Source: Fibrella rubiginis (GTDB taxonomy: Bacteria > Bacteroidota > Bacteroidia > Cytophagales > Spirosomataceae). Taken from it: a stretch of 64,000 nt of DNA. The translations under genes were made by a program, and so were the position numbers. The stretch lies in NCBI RefSeq assembly GCF_017353185.1, contig NZ_JAFMYV010000005.1, positions 1 to 64,000 on the forward strand, read 5' to 3'. Positions 1 through 7,557 of this stretch are shown here, piece by piece (the first letter of the stretch is position 1; the number at the start of each line of letters is the position of its first letter). Below the pieces are notes generated by a model. The model did no database searches. It was not told where the DNA came from and was given only the letters and a program-made list of their open reading frames with translations.

Positions 1-12
1 AATCCATTGCAT

Positions 13-60
13 GGGGCCTAGCCCTATGATTCCTATGATCCCCAATGGCACCTATGATCC
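13..60. repeat. Short-word repeat at window edge, possible arm of a truncated palindrome
   Basis: The word CCTATGATY occurs three times (near 22, 31 and 51), twice at 9-nt spacing, just after a small hairpin CATGGGGC-CTA-GCCCTATG. The style matches the intergenic palindromes elsewhere in the window, but any partner arm would lie outside it. It sits 11 nt past the stop codon of the minus-strand synthase gene, the usual place for these elements. Confidence 0.35.
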
Positions 61-71
61 TTATTAATTCC

Positions 72-1010
72 TTACACCTCCAGCAGCATAGCACCATAGG
101 AGTACCCCCCGCCAAAGACCGTGACCACAATGCGTTGGCCTTTCTGGAACGAATCCCAGCGTTCGGAGAGGGCAATGGCGCAGCCGGCACAACCCGTATT
201 GCCCAGGTACTGAATGTTGGAAATCAGCTTTTCTTCCGGAAGGCCCAGCGTTTGCATCACGTTGCGGCTAATGCGCAGGTTGGCCTGGTGCGGCAGCACA
301 TAATCAACGTCAGCCACGGTGAGATTATGCCGTTCCAGAATCTGGAGGCTGGCTTTGGGCATGTAGATACAGGCATTCTGAAACACGTCGCGGCCATAGG
401 GCATGATCACGCCCCGCACAAGCGGCTGCAATACCACCGCTTCGACAGCCTTGCCCGCATGGGCGGCTCCGCCCGTAAGCAGACCCGTAATGGTCATGTC
501 GTTGTCTGACTGGCGTTCTTTCGTGATCAAAAGAGCCGCCGCCCCGTCGCCCCAGAGGTGACCCGATACGGTGTCATCTTCATTGTAGTAGGCCGTGTTG
601 TGTTCGGTAACGACCACCAGTGCCCGAGAGGCTTTGTTTAGGGCAAAATAGCCTTCTACGATCTCAATAGCGTTGAGCAGCGACGAGCAGGCCGACGACA
701 CCGATACGGTGGGAATATCGGCAATGGCCAGGTGATGCTGCACCACGTGAGCCAGGGTAACAATGGTATCGTGGGGTGTATAAGTGGCTCCAACAATTAA
801 GTCGACCGTCGATAAGTCGGCTTTGGCCATCAAACGGTTCACCACGGCTACAGACATGGTGCTGGTATTCTCGTCCGGGGCGGCCTTTCGGCGCTCACTA
901 ATTCCGGTCCGGGTGGTGATCCATTCGTCGGAAAGTCCGTTGAGTTGGGTAAAATGATCATTGCCAACTACTTGCTCAGGCAAATAGTGGCTAACTGCGT
1001 GAATAAACAT
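72..1010 (-). CDS. 3-oxoacyl-ACP synthase III family protein (FabH/KAS III-like)
   Basis: 312 aa thiolase-fold condensing enzyme. The KAS III triad is visible as Cys108 (SSACSSLLNA), His241 (LPHQANLRI) and Asn271 (YLGNTGCAG). Family members condense an acyl-CoA with malonyl-ACP to start fatty acid synthesis, or act in specialised aryl-polyene, flexirubin or ketide pathways. At 312 residues it is slightly shorter than E. coli FabH, and the N-terminus (MFIHAVSHYLPE) lacks the usual longer first strand. No other fatty-acid gene is adjacent, so whether it is the housekeeping FabH or a second paralogue cannot be decided here. ATG start. The next gene downstream is outside the window. Confidence 0.9.
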   Translation of the reverse strand: MFIHAVSHYLPEQVVGNDHFTQLNGLSDEWITTRTGISERRKAAPDENTSTMSVAVVNRLMAKADLSTVDLIVGATYTPHDTIVTLAHVVQHHLAIADIPTVSVSSACSSLLNAIEIVEGYFALNKASRALVVVTEHNTAYYNEDDTVSGHLWGDGAAALLITKERQSDNDMTITGLLTGGAAHAGKAVEAVVLQPLVRGVIMPYGRDVFQNACIYMPKASLQILERHNLTVADVDYVLPHQANLRISRNVMQTLGLPEEKLISNIQYLGNTGCAGCAIALSERWDSFQKGQRIVVTVFGGGYSYGAMLLEV

Positions 1011-1178
1011 GTGCCGGTTAACTTGGCGTCGAAGACAACAACTGAAATTAGGGGCGAAAGTTAAAACCTTCCAAGACGGTGTGGTACATTAACTAAGTAT
1101 AATGCAACAACGAATAGGAATTATTTAACTGAGGATTAGGAAACTGCTCATCCATAACGATTCTGAGCAGGGGGGTGT

Positions 1179-2363
1179 TTATCGAATCAGCTTGGCATCG
1201 TCTTCGCCCCGGCCCACTTTCTCTTCTTCCTTGCCTATTTTACTCACTCGTCTGGGCAGCTGATCAGCCAGTTGTTGCAGGTTTTTAATGGGCGGGCGCG
1301 GTTTTTCGGCTTCACCCAATAAGAAACCATAGGGTTTCAGCGCGCTTACCGAATCAAAAATGACTTTGATAATGGCTGTCAGTGGCAGGGCCAGAATAAG
1401 GCCGGGCAGGCCCCAAAGGCTATCCCACAACAGCAGCGACACAATGGCGGCCAAGGGATTGATACTCACCTTCGACCCCACGATGTAGGGCGTGATAAAG
1501 TTGCCTTCCAGCGCTTGTACAAACAAAAACACCCCGATTACACCCAACGCTTTCAGCGGATTATCCTGTGTTACGAGCGTATAGGCGGCGGGCAGCAATG
1601 ACCCCAGCGAGATGCCGAAGTAAGGAATCAGCACCAGACAGGCGCCAAAGAACCCGAAAAACACAGCATAGTCTACGCCCAGAATCATCAGGCCGACGGT
1701 CATGAGCGTACCAATCACCAAAATAACCAGCACCAGCCCTACCAGATAATCTTTCACCACGGAGTAGATCCGTTGCATCACGCCGTCTACTTTGGTGCGG
1801 TGTTGCTGACCAAAAACCTTGTAGAAAAATGACCGGAAAAAGTCGCGATAGAGCAGAAAGAAAAAGATAAACAGCAATACCAGCAGCACATCGGTCAGGG
1901 TACTGGTTGTGGCTAACAAGGTGGTTGTCAGCACCGTGCCGCCCGATTCCAAGATGGTGCTGACATACTTTTTAGCCTCGGTGACCTGCCGTTTACGGTC
2001 TATATTGAAATGGTCGTCGGCGTAGGTCTGGAGTTTAGACAATAGGTCATTGCCTTTCTTGATCACCTGCGGCAACACCTCGGCAAAGCTGCTGATCTGG
2101 GTAGTGAAGGCATATAATACGCCCACGATGACTGCAAGTGCCAGCACAAGGCAGACCAGAATAGCTAGTATTCGGGGAAAGCGCCACATCTCCAGCCGAC
2201 GGCAGAGTGGGAAAAGCAACACCGAAAACAGAATGGCAAATACCAACGGAATCAGGAGCGACTGTAGCTCATAGAGGCCATAGACGATAATGACAATAGA
2301 AATTAAAACGGCCGCAAACCGCATATACAGCGGCTGTTGGACTTCGGTAGCGCGATTAATCAT
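1179..2363 (-). CDS. AI-2E family transporter (PerM/YhhT-type permease)
   Basis: 394 aa polytopic inner-membrane protein with about eight hydrophobic segments. Two lie at residues 15-60, one at 65-90, and a large soluble or amphipathic stretch at 90-150 precedes the C-terminal membrane bundle. The segment IPYFGISLGSLLPA and the following GxxLVQALEGNFITP region are hallmarks of the AI-2E/PerM family, whose members export autoinducer-2 or act as Na+/H+ antiporters. The substrate here is unknown. The tail after residue 345 is charged and probably cytoplasmic. The gene is divergent from the next one, with a long inverted repeat between them. Confidence 0.88.
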   Translation of the reverse strand: MINRATEVQQPLYMRFAAVLISIVIIVYGLYELQSLLIPLVFAILFSVLLFPLCRRLEMWRFPRILAILVCLVLALAVIVGVLYAFTTQISSFAEVLPQVIKKGNDLLSKLQTYADDHFNIDRKRQVTEAKKYVSTILESGGTVLTTTLLATTSTLTDVLLVLLFIFFFLLYRDFFRSFFYKVFGQQHRTKVDGVMQRIYSVVKDYLVGLVLVILVIGTLMTVGLMILGVDYAVFFGFFGACLVLIPYFGISLGSLLPAAYTLVTQDNPLKALGVIGVFLFVQALEGNFITPYIVGSKVSINPLAAIVSLLLWDSLWGLPGLILALPLTAIIKVIFDSVSALKPYGFLLGEAEKPRPPIKNLQQLADQLPRRVSKIGKEEEKVGRGEDDAKLIR

Positions 2364-2373
2364 AAAAGCGGTA

Positions 2374-2469
2374 AGTCAGGAAAGTCGTAGGGTCAAGTCC
2401 TGTAAGTCCGGAATGCATTTAAAAAGACTTTCCCGACCTACAGGACTTAACCCTACGACTTTCCAGACT
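2374..2469. repeat. Intergenic inverted repeat (about 38-bp arms, AGTC-word type)
   Basis: Arms 2374-2411 and 2432-2469 pair with four mismatches around a 20-nt AT-rich loop. Each arm is built from repeats of a word beginning AGTC at mostly 9-nt spacing. It lies between two divergent genes, 10 nt from the ATG of the AI-2E gene. It is the only large palindrome here not adjacent to a stop codon. It could affect either promoter. Confidence 0.85.
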
Positions 2470-2479
2470 ATTTTTAAGT

Positions 2480-3319
2480 ATGTTTCCCTGGATCATCAAC
2501 GTTTTAATTGGCATAAAGGTCGGATTTTGTTCGTGTGCGCCTGAAGTTCATCGGCTGGGTGTGGCGCGGGTGCGGTCGCAATACCGTGTGCAGCAGGTAG
2601 GTATGTTGCCGCCGGTCGTTAATGAAAGTTCTGGTCTTGCTCGCCGCAACGGTTTGCCAGGCAGTCCGGCCACATTCTGGACTATCAATGACGGCGGCGG
2701 ACGGCCCACACTATACGGCATTAGCCTTACCGGTACGCTGATCGACTCGCTGCCAATACCCGGCGCACGAAACGTAGACTGGGAAGACCTGGCCCAGCAA
2801 GACAGCACCCGCCTTTTCATCGCCGACGTGGGTAACAACGCCAACACACGCCGGGATCTGGGGGTGTACTCACTGCCACCGTCTGCGGCTACCACCTTCT
2901 CCTTCTCCGACCAGACAGCTTTTCCGCCACAACAACGTAATTTCGATTGCGAGGCCGTTTTTTACGCGCGGGACAGCCTGTTTCTGCTGTCGAAAAACCG
3001 GTCGGGACACCTAGTGCGGCTGTATGGCATGCCCGCCCAACCCGGCAAGCAGGTGATAGCACCCCTGGATTCGGTCTACATAAAGTCGATGGTGACGGGG
3101 GCAGCCATCAGTCCTAATGGCCAAACGCTGGCGGTGTTGACCTACGGCAAAATCCTGTTTTTCGATCTTAGCGGCTCTGGTCCTATCCGGCTACGACGAC
3201 CCACGGGTTGCCTGCGGGTGCCTCGCGCCCAGACCGAAGCCCTTGTCTACATCAACGACACAGACCTGCTGATGACCAACGAGTATGGCCGGATTTACAG
3301 GCTAAAAAGAAAGAAATAA
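2480..3319 (+). CDS. Putative exported beta-propeller-like protein of unknown function
   Basis: 279 aa. The N-terminus has a short hydrophobic stretch (WIINVLIGIKVGF) followed by Cys-Ser-Cys, so it may be a lipoprotein or secreted, but the lipobox is not canonical. The rest has blade-like segments: SSGLARRNG, FWTINDGGG, ARNVDWEDLAQ, LFIADVGNNANTRRDL, NFDCEAVFY, TGAAISPNGQTLAVLTYG and QTEALVYINDTDLLMTNEYG. The pattern of aromatic/Asp strands and a closing Arg-Ile-Tyr blade resembles beta-propeller proteins with an SMP-30 or esterase-like fold. No catalytic motif was recognised. It stands alone between an inverted repeat and the two-component pair. The start is uncertain. Confidence 0.7.
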   Translation: MFPWIINVLIGIKVGFCSCAPEVHRLGVARVRSQYRVQQVGMLPPVVNESSGLARRNGLPGSPATFWTINDGGGRPTLYGISLTGTLIDSLPIPGARNVDWEDLAQQDSTRLFIADVGNNANTRRDLGVYSLPPSAATTFSFSDQTAFPPQQRNFDCEAVFYARDSLFLLSKNRSGHLVRLYGMPAQPGKQVIAPLDSVYIKSMVTGAAISPNGQTLAVLTYGKILFFDLSGSGPIRLRRPTGCLRVPRAQTEALVYINDTDLLMTNEYGRIYRLKRKK

Positions 3320-3370
3320 GTCTCCATTTCGCCAGCCGTAATGGTGCCAAAACGACCACATACTGTTCGT

Positions 3371-3378
3371 TATCTTTG
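3371..3378 (+). promoter_or_regulatory. Bacteroidota -7 element upstream of the response regulator
   Basis: TATCTTTG matches the TAnnTTTG -7 consensus of the Bacteroidota primary sigma factor, 80 nt before the response-regulator ATG at 3459. No clear TTTG -33 element is at the expected spacing, so the call rests on the -7 box and position. Confidence 0.5.
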
Positions 3379-3458
3379 TGTTAAGAATGAAACAGTCGGG
3401 CTAACTTGCCCGCAACGCCGTCTACCTTTAGCGTTCAAGACATCTGTCGATAAGCCCC

Positions 3459-4160
3459 ATGAGTACGGCAAAAGCCTCACCACAAGCCCACCGTGTATTG
3501 GTGGTCGATGACGATCCCGACATCCTCGAACTGCTCGAATACAATCTTCAGAAAGAAGGATACGATGTCAGAACAGCCCCCGATGGCCGGAAAGCACTGG
3601 AAATAGGCCGCGTTTTTCTGCCCGAGCTGGTTCTGCTCGACATTATGATGCCGCATGTGGATGGCATCGAAGCCGGGCGGCAACTCCGGGCCATGCCCGA
3701 ACTCCGGCAGACGTACATTCTCTACCTCACGGCGCGCTCAGAAGAATACTCTGAAGTGGCTGCTTTCGAAGTGGGTGCCGACGATTACATCACCAAGCCC
3801 ATTAAACCCAGGGCACTGATGAGCCGCATCAACGCCCTGTTTCGCCGCGAAGCCCAGAAAGCTGATACCGGCGACGTGATTCAGATTGCCGACCTCAGTA
3901 TCAGCCGCCAGAATTATTCGGTCAACCAGGGCGATCAGACCATAATTTTGCCTAAAAAAGAGTTCGAACTCCTCTTCCATCTAGCCCAAACGCCCAATAA
4001 GGTGTTTAGCCGCGACGAGTTGCTTCAGAAGATATGGGGTGCCGATATTTATGTCCTCGAACGCACTGTCGACGTGCATATCCGCAAGCTCCGCGAAAAG
4101 ATCGGCGAAGGCTATATTCGTACGCTTAAAGGCGTTGGGTATATGTTTGAGGTTAATTAG
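3459..4160 (+). CDS. OmpR/PhoB-family response regulator
   Basis: 233 aa two-domain regulator. The receiver domain (about 11-125) has the acidic pocket Asp17-Asp18-Asp19, the phospho-acceptor Asp61 (LVLLDIMMP), Thr91 and Lys113 (YITKPIKP). The C-terminal winged helix (about 137-232) ends in the typical RTVDVHIRKLREKIG ... GVGYMFE pattern. It pairs with the sensor kinase that follows, and the two form an ordinary PhoB/PhoR-like pair, so phosphotransfer from that kinase is expected. Target genes cannot be read from the sequence. A long palindrome separates the two partners. ATG start follows a -7 promoter box. Confidence 0.93.
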   Translation: MSTAKASPQAHRVLVVDDDPDILELLEYNLQKEGYDVRTAPDGRKALEIGRVFLPELVLLDIMMPHVDGIEAGRQLRAMPELRQTYILYLTARSEEYSEVAAFEVGADDYITKPIKPRALMSRINALFRREAQKADTGDVIQIADLSISRQNYSVNQGDQTIILPKKEFELLFHLAQTPNKVFSRDELLQKIWGADIYVLERTVDVHIRKLREKIGEGYIRTLKGVGYMFEVN

Positions 4161-4167
4161 CGTATTT

Positions 4168-4303
4168 AATGAGTGAATGAGCGACGGTCCGACGTATCGG
4201 TGAGTGATTGAGTGAATAGTTTGGAGCGCTTCGCGCAGGTACTTTATATGCGCGAAGCGCTCCAAACTATTCACTCAATCACTCATTCGCTCATTCACTC
4301 ATT
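4168..4303. repeat. Heptad-arm palindrome between response regulator and kinase, with a 16-nt insertion in one arm
   Basis: Inner arms 4201-4237 and 4249-4285 are a perfect 37-bp match. The outer 17 bp (4168-4184 and 4287-4303) also match perfectly. Between them the left arm alone carries 16 extra bases (4185-4200). The outer arms are 7-nt words (GAGTGAA, TGAGCGA, GAGTGAT, TGAGTGA). The stem tip is GCGCTTCGCGCA with loop GGTACTTTATA. It starts 7 nt after the regulator stop and ends 7 nt before the kinase ATG. Confidence 0.95.
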
Positions 4304-4310
4304 CAAAAAA

Positions 4311-5345
4311 ATGTCCCTCTCCCCCCGGTTCATTGCGCTGTTGCTGGCTTCGCTTATTGCTGGCCTTACCATGGTGTTTCTGGCGTTTGTGCCGGGCACT
4401 ACGGGCAGCATGCTCTTTGTGGTGGGAGTGTCCTCATTTTTGCTGTCGTTCTTCCTGGTCCTCTACACCATCGACATTCTGGTGTATCGGGAAATCACGA
4501 AGCTCTACGAGGCCATCCGGAAGCTGAAAGTCCGCGACTTTTCTATCTCCCGAAAGTCGATTTTAAAGACGGGTAATCCCTTCAAAAAGCTGAACGACGA
4601 AATTTTCGTCTACGTAGCCCGGAAGCAGAAGGAGATCGACGAGCTAAAAAAAATGGAGCAGTTCCGCCGTGAGTTTCTCGCCGACGTATCGCACGAACTG
4701 AAAACACCCATTTTCGCGGCGCAGGGGTTTATCCACACCCTTATCGACGGAGCTGTAGATGACGAGTACGTCCGCGATAAGTTTCTGGCCAAAGCCGCCC
4801 GTAGTCTCGACGGCCTCGACGCACTTGTGCAGGACCTGGTGGCACTCTCGCAGCTGGAAACCGGCGAGTTACGCATGCACTTCGACCGGGTAGACATCCG
4901 GCATATTACCGACGAGATTTTCGAGCAACTGGAAAGCGTGGCGCAGGCCCGCAAAACCACGTTCCGGCTGAAAACACCGTTGACTGGACCGGTATGGGTA
5001 CGTGCTGACAAGCAGCGTATTACGCAGGTAATGACCAACCTGATTCAGAACGCCGTGAAGTACGGTAATGACGGCGGCAAGGTGGTGGTAACGCTGGAAG
5101 ATGAGGGCAAAAAACACCTGTTGGTAACCGTGAAAGACGACGGCCCCGGTATCCCACCCGAACACCTCAGCCGCATTTTCGAGCGGTTTTATCGGGTCGA
5201 AAAGAGCCGGTCTAAAGAGCAGGGGGGCACGGGCCTCGGCCTTGCCATTGTGAAGCACATCCTGAACGCTCACAAGTCAAAAATTACCGTACTGAGCCGC
5301 CTCGACAAAGGCACCGAATTTCGTTTCAAGCTAGACAAAGAATAG
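4311..5345 (+). CDS. Sensor histidine kinase (PhoR-like)
   Basis: 344 aa, from the ATG just outside the palindrome. An upstream ATG within the palindrome would add 33 residues made only of repeat sequence and is rejected. Two membrane helices (about 7-27 and 33-57) flank a very short external loop, so there is no periplasmic sensor domain. The HisKA H-box has His128 (FLADVSHELKTP). The ATPase part shows the N box (QVMTNLIQNAVKYG), G1 (VKDDGPGIP), F box (IFERFYRVEKSRS) and G2 (GGTGLGLAIVKHI). It should autophosphorylate and pass phosphate to the adjacent regulator. The signal may be membrane-borne or from a protein partner. Confidence 0.92.
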   Translation: MSLSPRFIALLLASLIAGLTMVFLAFVPGTTGSMLFVVGVSSFLLSFFLVLYTIDILVYREITKLYEAIRKLKVRDFSISRKSILKTGNPFKKLNDEIFVYVARKQKEIDELKKMEQFRREFLADVSHELKTPIFAAQGFIHTLIDGAVDDEYVRDKFLAKAARSLDGLDALVQDLVALSQLETGELRMHFDRVDIRHITDEIFEQLESVAQARKTTFRLKTPLTGPVWVRADKQRITQVMTNLIQNAVKYGNDGGKVVVTLEDEGKKHLLVTVKDDGPGIPPEHLSRIFERFYRVEKSRSKEQGGTGLGLAIVKHILNAHKSKITVLSRLDKGTEFRFKLDKE

Positions 5346-5433
5346 GGGATAGCTGGGTTGTAGGGGTAGTTGATTACCCTCGTTGTCTATTACATACAGC
5401 TTACCGCAACGGCCTACTGCCCACGTTTAGCCT

Positions 5434-5441
5434 TACCTTTG
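5434..5441 (+). promoter_or_regulatory. -7 element immediately before the pseudouridine synthase start
   Basis: TACCTTTG matches TAnnTTTG and ends 4 nt before the ATG at 5446, which suggests a leaderless or very short-leader transcript, an arrangement common in Bacteroidota. Confidence 0.5.
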
Positions 5442-5445
5442 CGGT

Positions 5446-6168
5446 ATGAAACTGAATTTTGCCGACCTCATCGTTTATGAGGACGATGACTATATACTCA
5501 TCAATAAGCCCCCTTATGTGGCCTCGCTCGATGAGCGCACGCCCGACAAATCGGGGGTAAGCATCCTGCGGATGGCTAAGGCCTACAGCGATGATGCCCA
5601 ACTGGCCCACCGGCTGGACAAAGAAACGTCGGGAATTCTGGCCATTGCCAAACACCCGGAGGCCTATCGGCATCTGGCCATGCAGTTTGAGCACCGCGAA
5701 GTGGTTAAACGTTACCACGCCATTACTAATGGGGTACATAATTTCGAAGGCATCTCGGTCTACCTGCCCATTGCGCCTGTGCGCGACGGCACGTCGGTGA
5801 AAATTGACCGGGAGAAGGGTAAAGTGGCTGAAACTATTTTCGACACCCTGCGCGCCTACCGCATCAACACGCTTGTGGAATGTAAGCCCATTACGGGCCG
5901 GATGCACCAGATTCGGGTGCATTTGCAGTGCCTGAAAGCCCCCATTGTCTCTGACCCAACCTACGGTGGCAAGCCCGTTTACCTGTCGCAGATTAAGCGC
6001 GATTTCAACCTGAAAAGCGACACCGAAGAACAGCCGCTCATTCAGCGCGTGGCCCTGCATGCTCATTCACTCACCTTTGCCAAACTCAACGGTGACGAAA
6101 TGACCACCGAAGCCCCTTATCCCAAGGACTTCAGTGCCCTGGTGAAGCAGTTAGAAAAGAATCTTTAG
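5446..6168 (+). CDS. RluA-family pseudouridine synthase
   Basis: 240 aa catalytic domain of the RluA/RluD type. The motif HRLDKETSG gives the catalytic Asp58. The second conserved region, CKPITGRMHQIRVHLQCLK (about 145-163), is the usual RluA R-H-Q-I-R-V-H motif. There is no N-terminal S4 RNA-binding domain, so it resembles the short RluA/RluC-like or TruC-type proteins that modify 23S rRNA or tRNA; the exact uridine is not predictable. It begins a probable run of same-strand genes with the two small ORFs that follow (gaps of 18 and 2 nt). Confidence 0.93.
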   Translation: MKLNFADLIVYEDDDYILINKPPYVASLDERTPDKSGVSILRMAKAYSDDAQLAHRLDKETSGILAIAKHPEAYRHLAMQFEHREVVKRYHAITNGVHNFEGISVYLPIAPVRDGTSVKIDREKGKVAETIFDTLRAYRINTLVECKPITGRMHQIRVHLQCLKAPIVSDPTYGGKPVYLSQIKRDFNLKSDTEEQPLIQRVALHAHSLTFAKLNGDEMTTEAPYPKDFSALVKQLEKNL

Positions 6169-6186
6169 CATCTGAATCCTCACTCT

Positions 6187-6489
6187 ATGTTCCTCCACTC
6201 TGTCTATTTCTGGCTAAGCAACCCTGAGTCGACCGATGACCGGGCTGCGTTGCAAGCCGGTCTGGAATCATTGCGCGGCATTTCGGCTATCCAGACAGCC
6301 TATATCGGTACTCCCGCCGAAACGCGCCGCCCTGTTATCGACCACAGTTACGACCTGAGCCTGGTGTTGGCTTTTGCTGACAAAGCCGCCCACGATGTGT
6401 ACCAGGACCACCCCGTACACCTGGAGTTTGTGGCCGAATGCAAGCACCTCTGGAGTCAGGTGAAAATTTATGATGTAGACGCAAAATAA
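6187..6489 (+). CDS. Dabb family protein (stress-responsive alpha/beta barrel)
   Basis: 100 aa. The sequence starts with MFLHSVYFWL and contains ALQAGLESLRGI, a YDLSLVLAFADKAAHDVYQDHPVH segment and a C-terminal W-x-x-V-K-I-Y-D strand, which together match the Dabb domain, a dimeric ferredoxin-like barrel. Family members range from stress-induced proteins to small cyclases, and no catalytic role can be assigned. It is 2 nt upstream of the NTF2-like gene and likely cotranscribed with it. Confidence 0.88.
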   Translation: MFLHSVYFWLSNPESTDDRAALQAGLESLRGISAIQTAYIGTPAETRRPVIDHSYDLSLVLAFADKAAHDVYQDHPVHLEFVAECKHLWSQVKIYDVDAK

Positions 6490-6491
6490 GC

Positions 6492-6908
6492 ATGACCCCA
6501 TACGACATTGCCTTAACGTATTACAACGCCTTCAACCAGAAAGACTGGGCCACCATGCTGTCGCTGCTGAGCGACGACGTGCGCCATGACAGCAATCAGG
6601 GAGCCACACACGTTGGGAAGGATCACTTCACGCAGTTTCTTCAGCATATGGACGACTGCTACGACGAAACCCTGACCGATTTGGTAATCCTGACTGAACC
6701 CACAGGCACCCGGAACTCGCCTGAGCGGGTGGCCTGTGAGTTTGTGGTGAACGGGATCTATAAAAAAACCGATGGCGACCTGCCCGCCGCCCACGGTCAG
6801 ACCTACGTGCTGCCGGCTGGATCGTTTCTCGACATCACCAACGGCCAAATCACGCGGGTGACGACCTACTATAACCTGCCGTTATGGGAGTCGTTGGTGA
6901 AGCAGTAA
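6492..6908 (+). CDS. NTF2-like / SnoaL-type nuclear transport factor 2 family protein
   Basis: 138 aa cone-shaped fold typical of ketosteroid-isomerase-like proteins. The N-terminal helix (YDIALTYYNAFNQKDWATMLSLLSDDVRHDSNQG) leads into the pocket and ITNGQITRVTTYYNL closes the sheet. Asp and His residues line the predicted pocket, but no family-specific catalytic set is evident. Function may be small-molecule isomerisation or binding. It follows the Dabb gene after 2 nt. The stop overlaps a short hairpin. Confidence 0.85.
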   Translation: MTPYDIALTYYNAFNQKDWATMLSLLSDDVRHDSNQGATHVGKDHFTQFLQHMDDCYDETLTDLVILTEPTGTRNSPERVACEFVVNGIYKKTDGDLPAAHGQTYVLPAGSFLDITNGQITRVTTYYNLPLWESLVKQ

Positions 6909-6939
6909 ACCTATAAGGTTTCCAAAACCTTATAGGTTT
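6907..6939. repeat. Short perfect hairpin overlapping a stop codon
   Basis: AAACCTATAAGGTT (6907-6920) pairs perfectly with AACCTTATAGGTTT (6926-6939) around a 5-nt loop. It overlaps the last two bases of the NTF2-like stop codon. Each arm contains the sub-palindrome CCTATAAGG/CCTTATAGG. There is no T-run, so it is not a typical terminator. Confidence 0.85.
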
Positions 6940-6958
6940 AGTAACATCTTAACAGTCA

Positions 6959-7552
6959 GTGGGTAACCTCTCCTTCAAAACGTACCTCGGCCCTGATATT
7001 GCCACCGTTTTTGAACCGCTGGCCCATTTGCGCATTGCCGTTTTTCGCGACTTTCCGTACCTGTACGAAGGTTCAATAGCTTACGAGAAAACGTATCTGG
7101 AAACCTACGCAAAGGCATCAAAGGCGCTGCTGTTGGCTGTTTTTGATGGTGAAACTATGGTTGGTGGAACCACTTGCCTACCCCTTTGCGATGAAACCGA
7201 CGAGGTGCAGGCCCCCTTTCGGCGGGCGGGCTACAACCTGGATGCTGTCTTCTATTTCGGCGAAAGTTTGTTGCTGCCCGCTTATCGGGGCATGGGCATT
7301 GGCCACCGCTTTTTCGATGTGCGCGAAGCCCATGCCCGGTCATTTGGCACCTACCGGCTTGCGTGTTTCTGCGCTGTTCAACGCCCCGCCAACCACCCCA
7401 TGCGCCCCGCCCATTACCGTCCGCTCGATGCGTTCTGGCAGCAACGCGGCTACCAGCCCAATCCCGCTTTGCAGACTACCTTCTCCTGGCCCGACATTGG
7501 CGAAACGGTTGATACAGCCAAGCCCATGCAGTTTTGGGTGAAAGCGTTGTAA
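6959..7552 (+). CDS. GNAT-like N-acetyltransferase
   Basis: 197 aa. The central acetyl-CoA region, ESLLLPAYRGMGIGHRFFDVREAHA (about 100-124), contains the R-G-x-G-I-G-x-x-F pyrophosphate-binding loop of GNAT enzymes. It is preceded by a YFGES strand and followed by an unusual CAVQRPANHPMRP ... YRPLDAFWQQRGY segment. This combination appears in a Bacteroidota/Proteobacteria group of uncharacterised GNAT proteins. The substrate is unknown. The first in-frame candidate start is GTG at 6959. The gene is convergent with the GT39 gene, only 5 nt apart. Confidence 0.82.
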   Translation: MGNLSFKTYLGPDIATVFEPLAHLRIAVFRDFPYLYEGSIAYEKTYLETYAKASKALLLAVFDGETMVGGTTCLPLCDETDEVQAPFRRAGYNLDAVFYFGESLLLPAYRGMGIGHRFFDVREAHARSFGTYRLACFCAVQRPANHPMRPAHYRPLDAFWQQRGYQPNPALQTTFSWPDIGETVDTAKPMQFWVKAL

Positions 7553-7557
7553 GTAGC

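Noticed and set aside
4212-4310. Upstream in-frame start for the histidine kinase (extra 33 residues MNSLERFAQV...)
   Set aside because: The added codons lie inside the palindrome and no kinase sequence begins there. The ATG at 4311, just outside the palindrome, gives the expected membrane helix.
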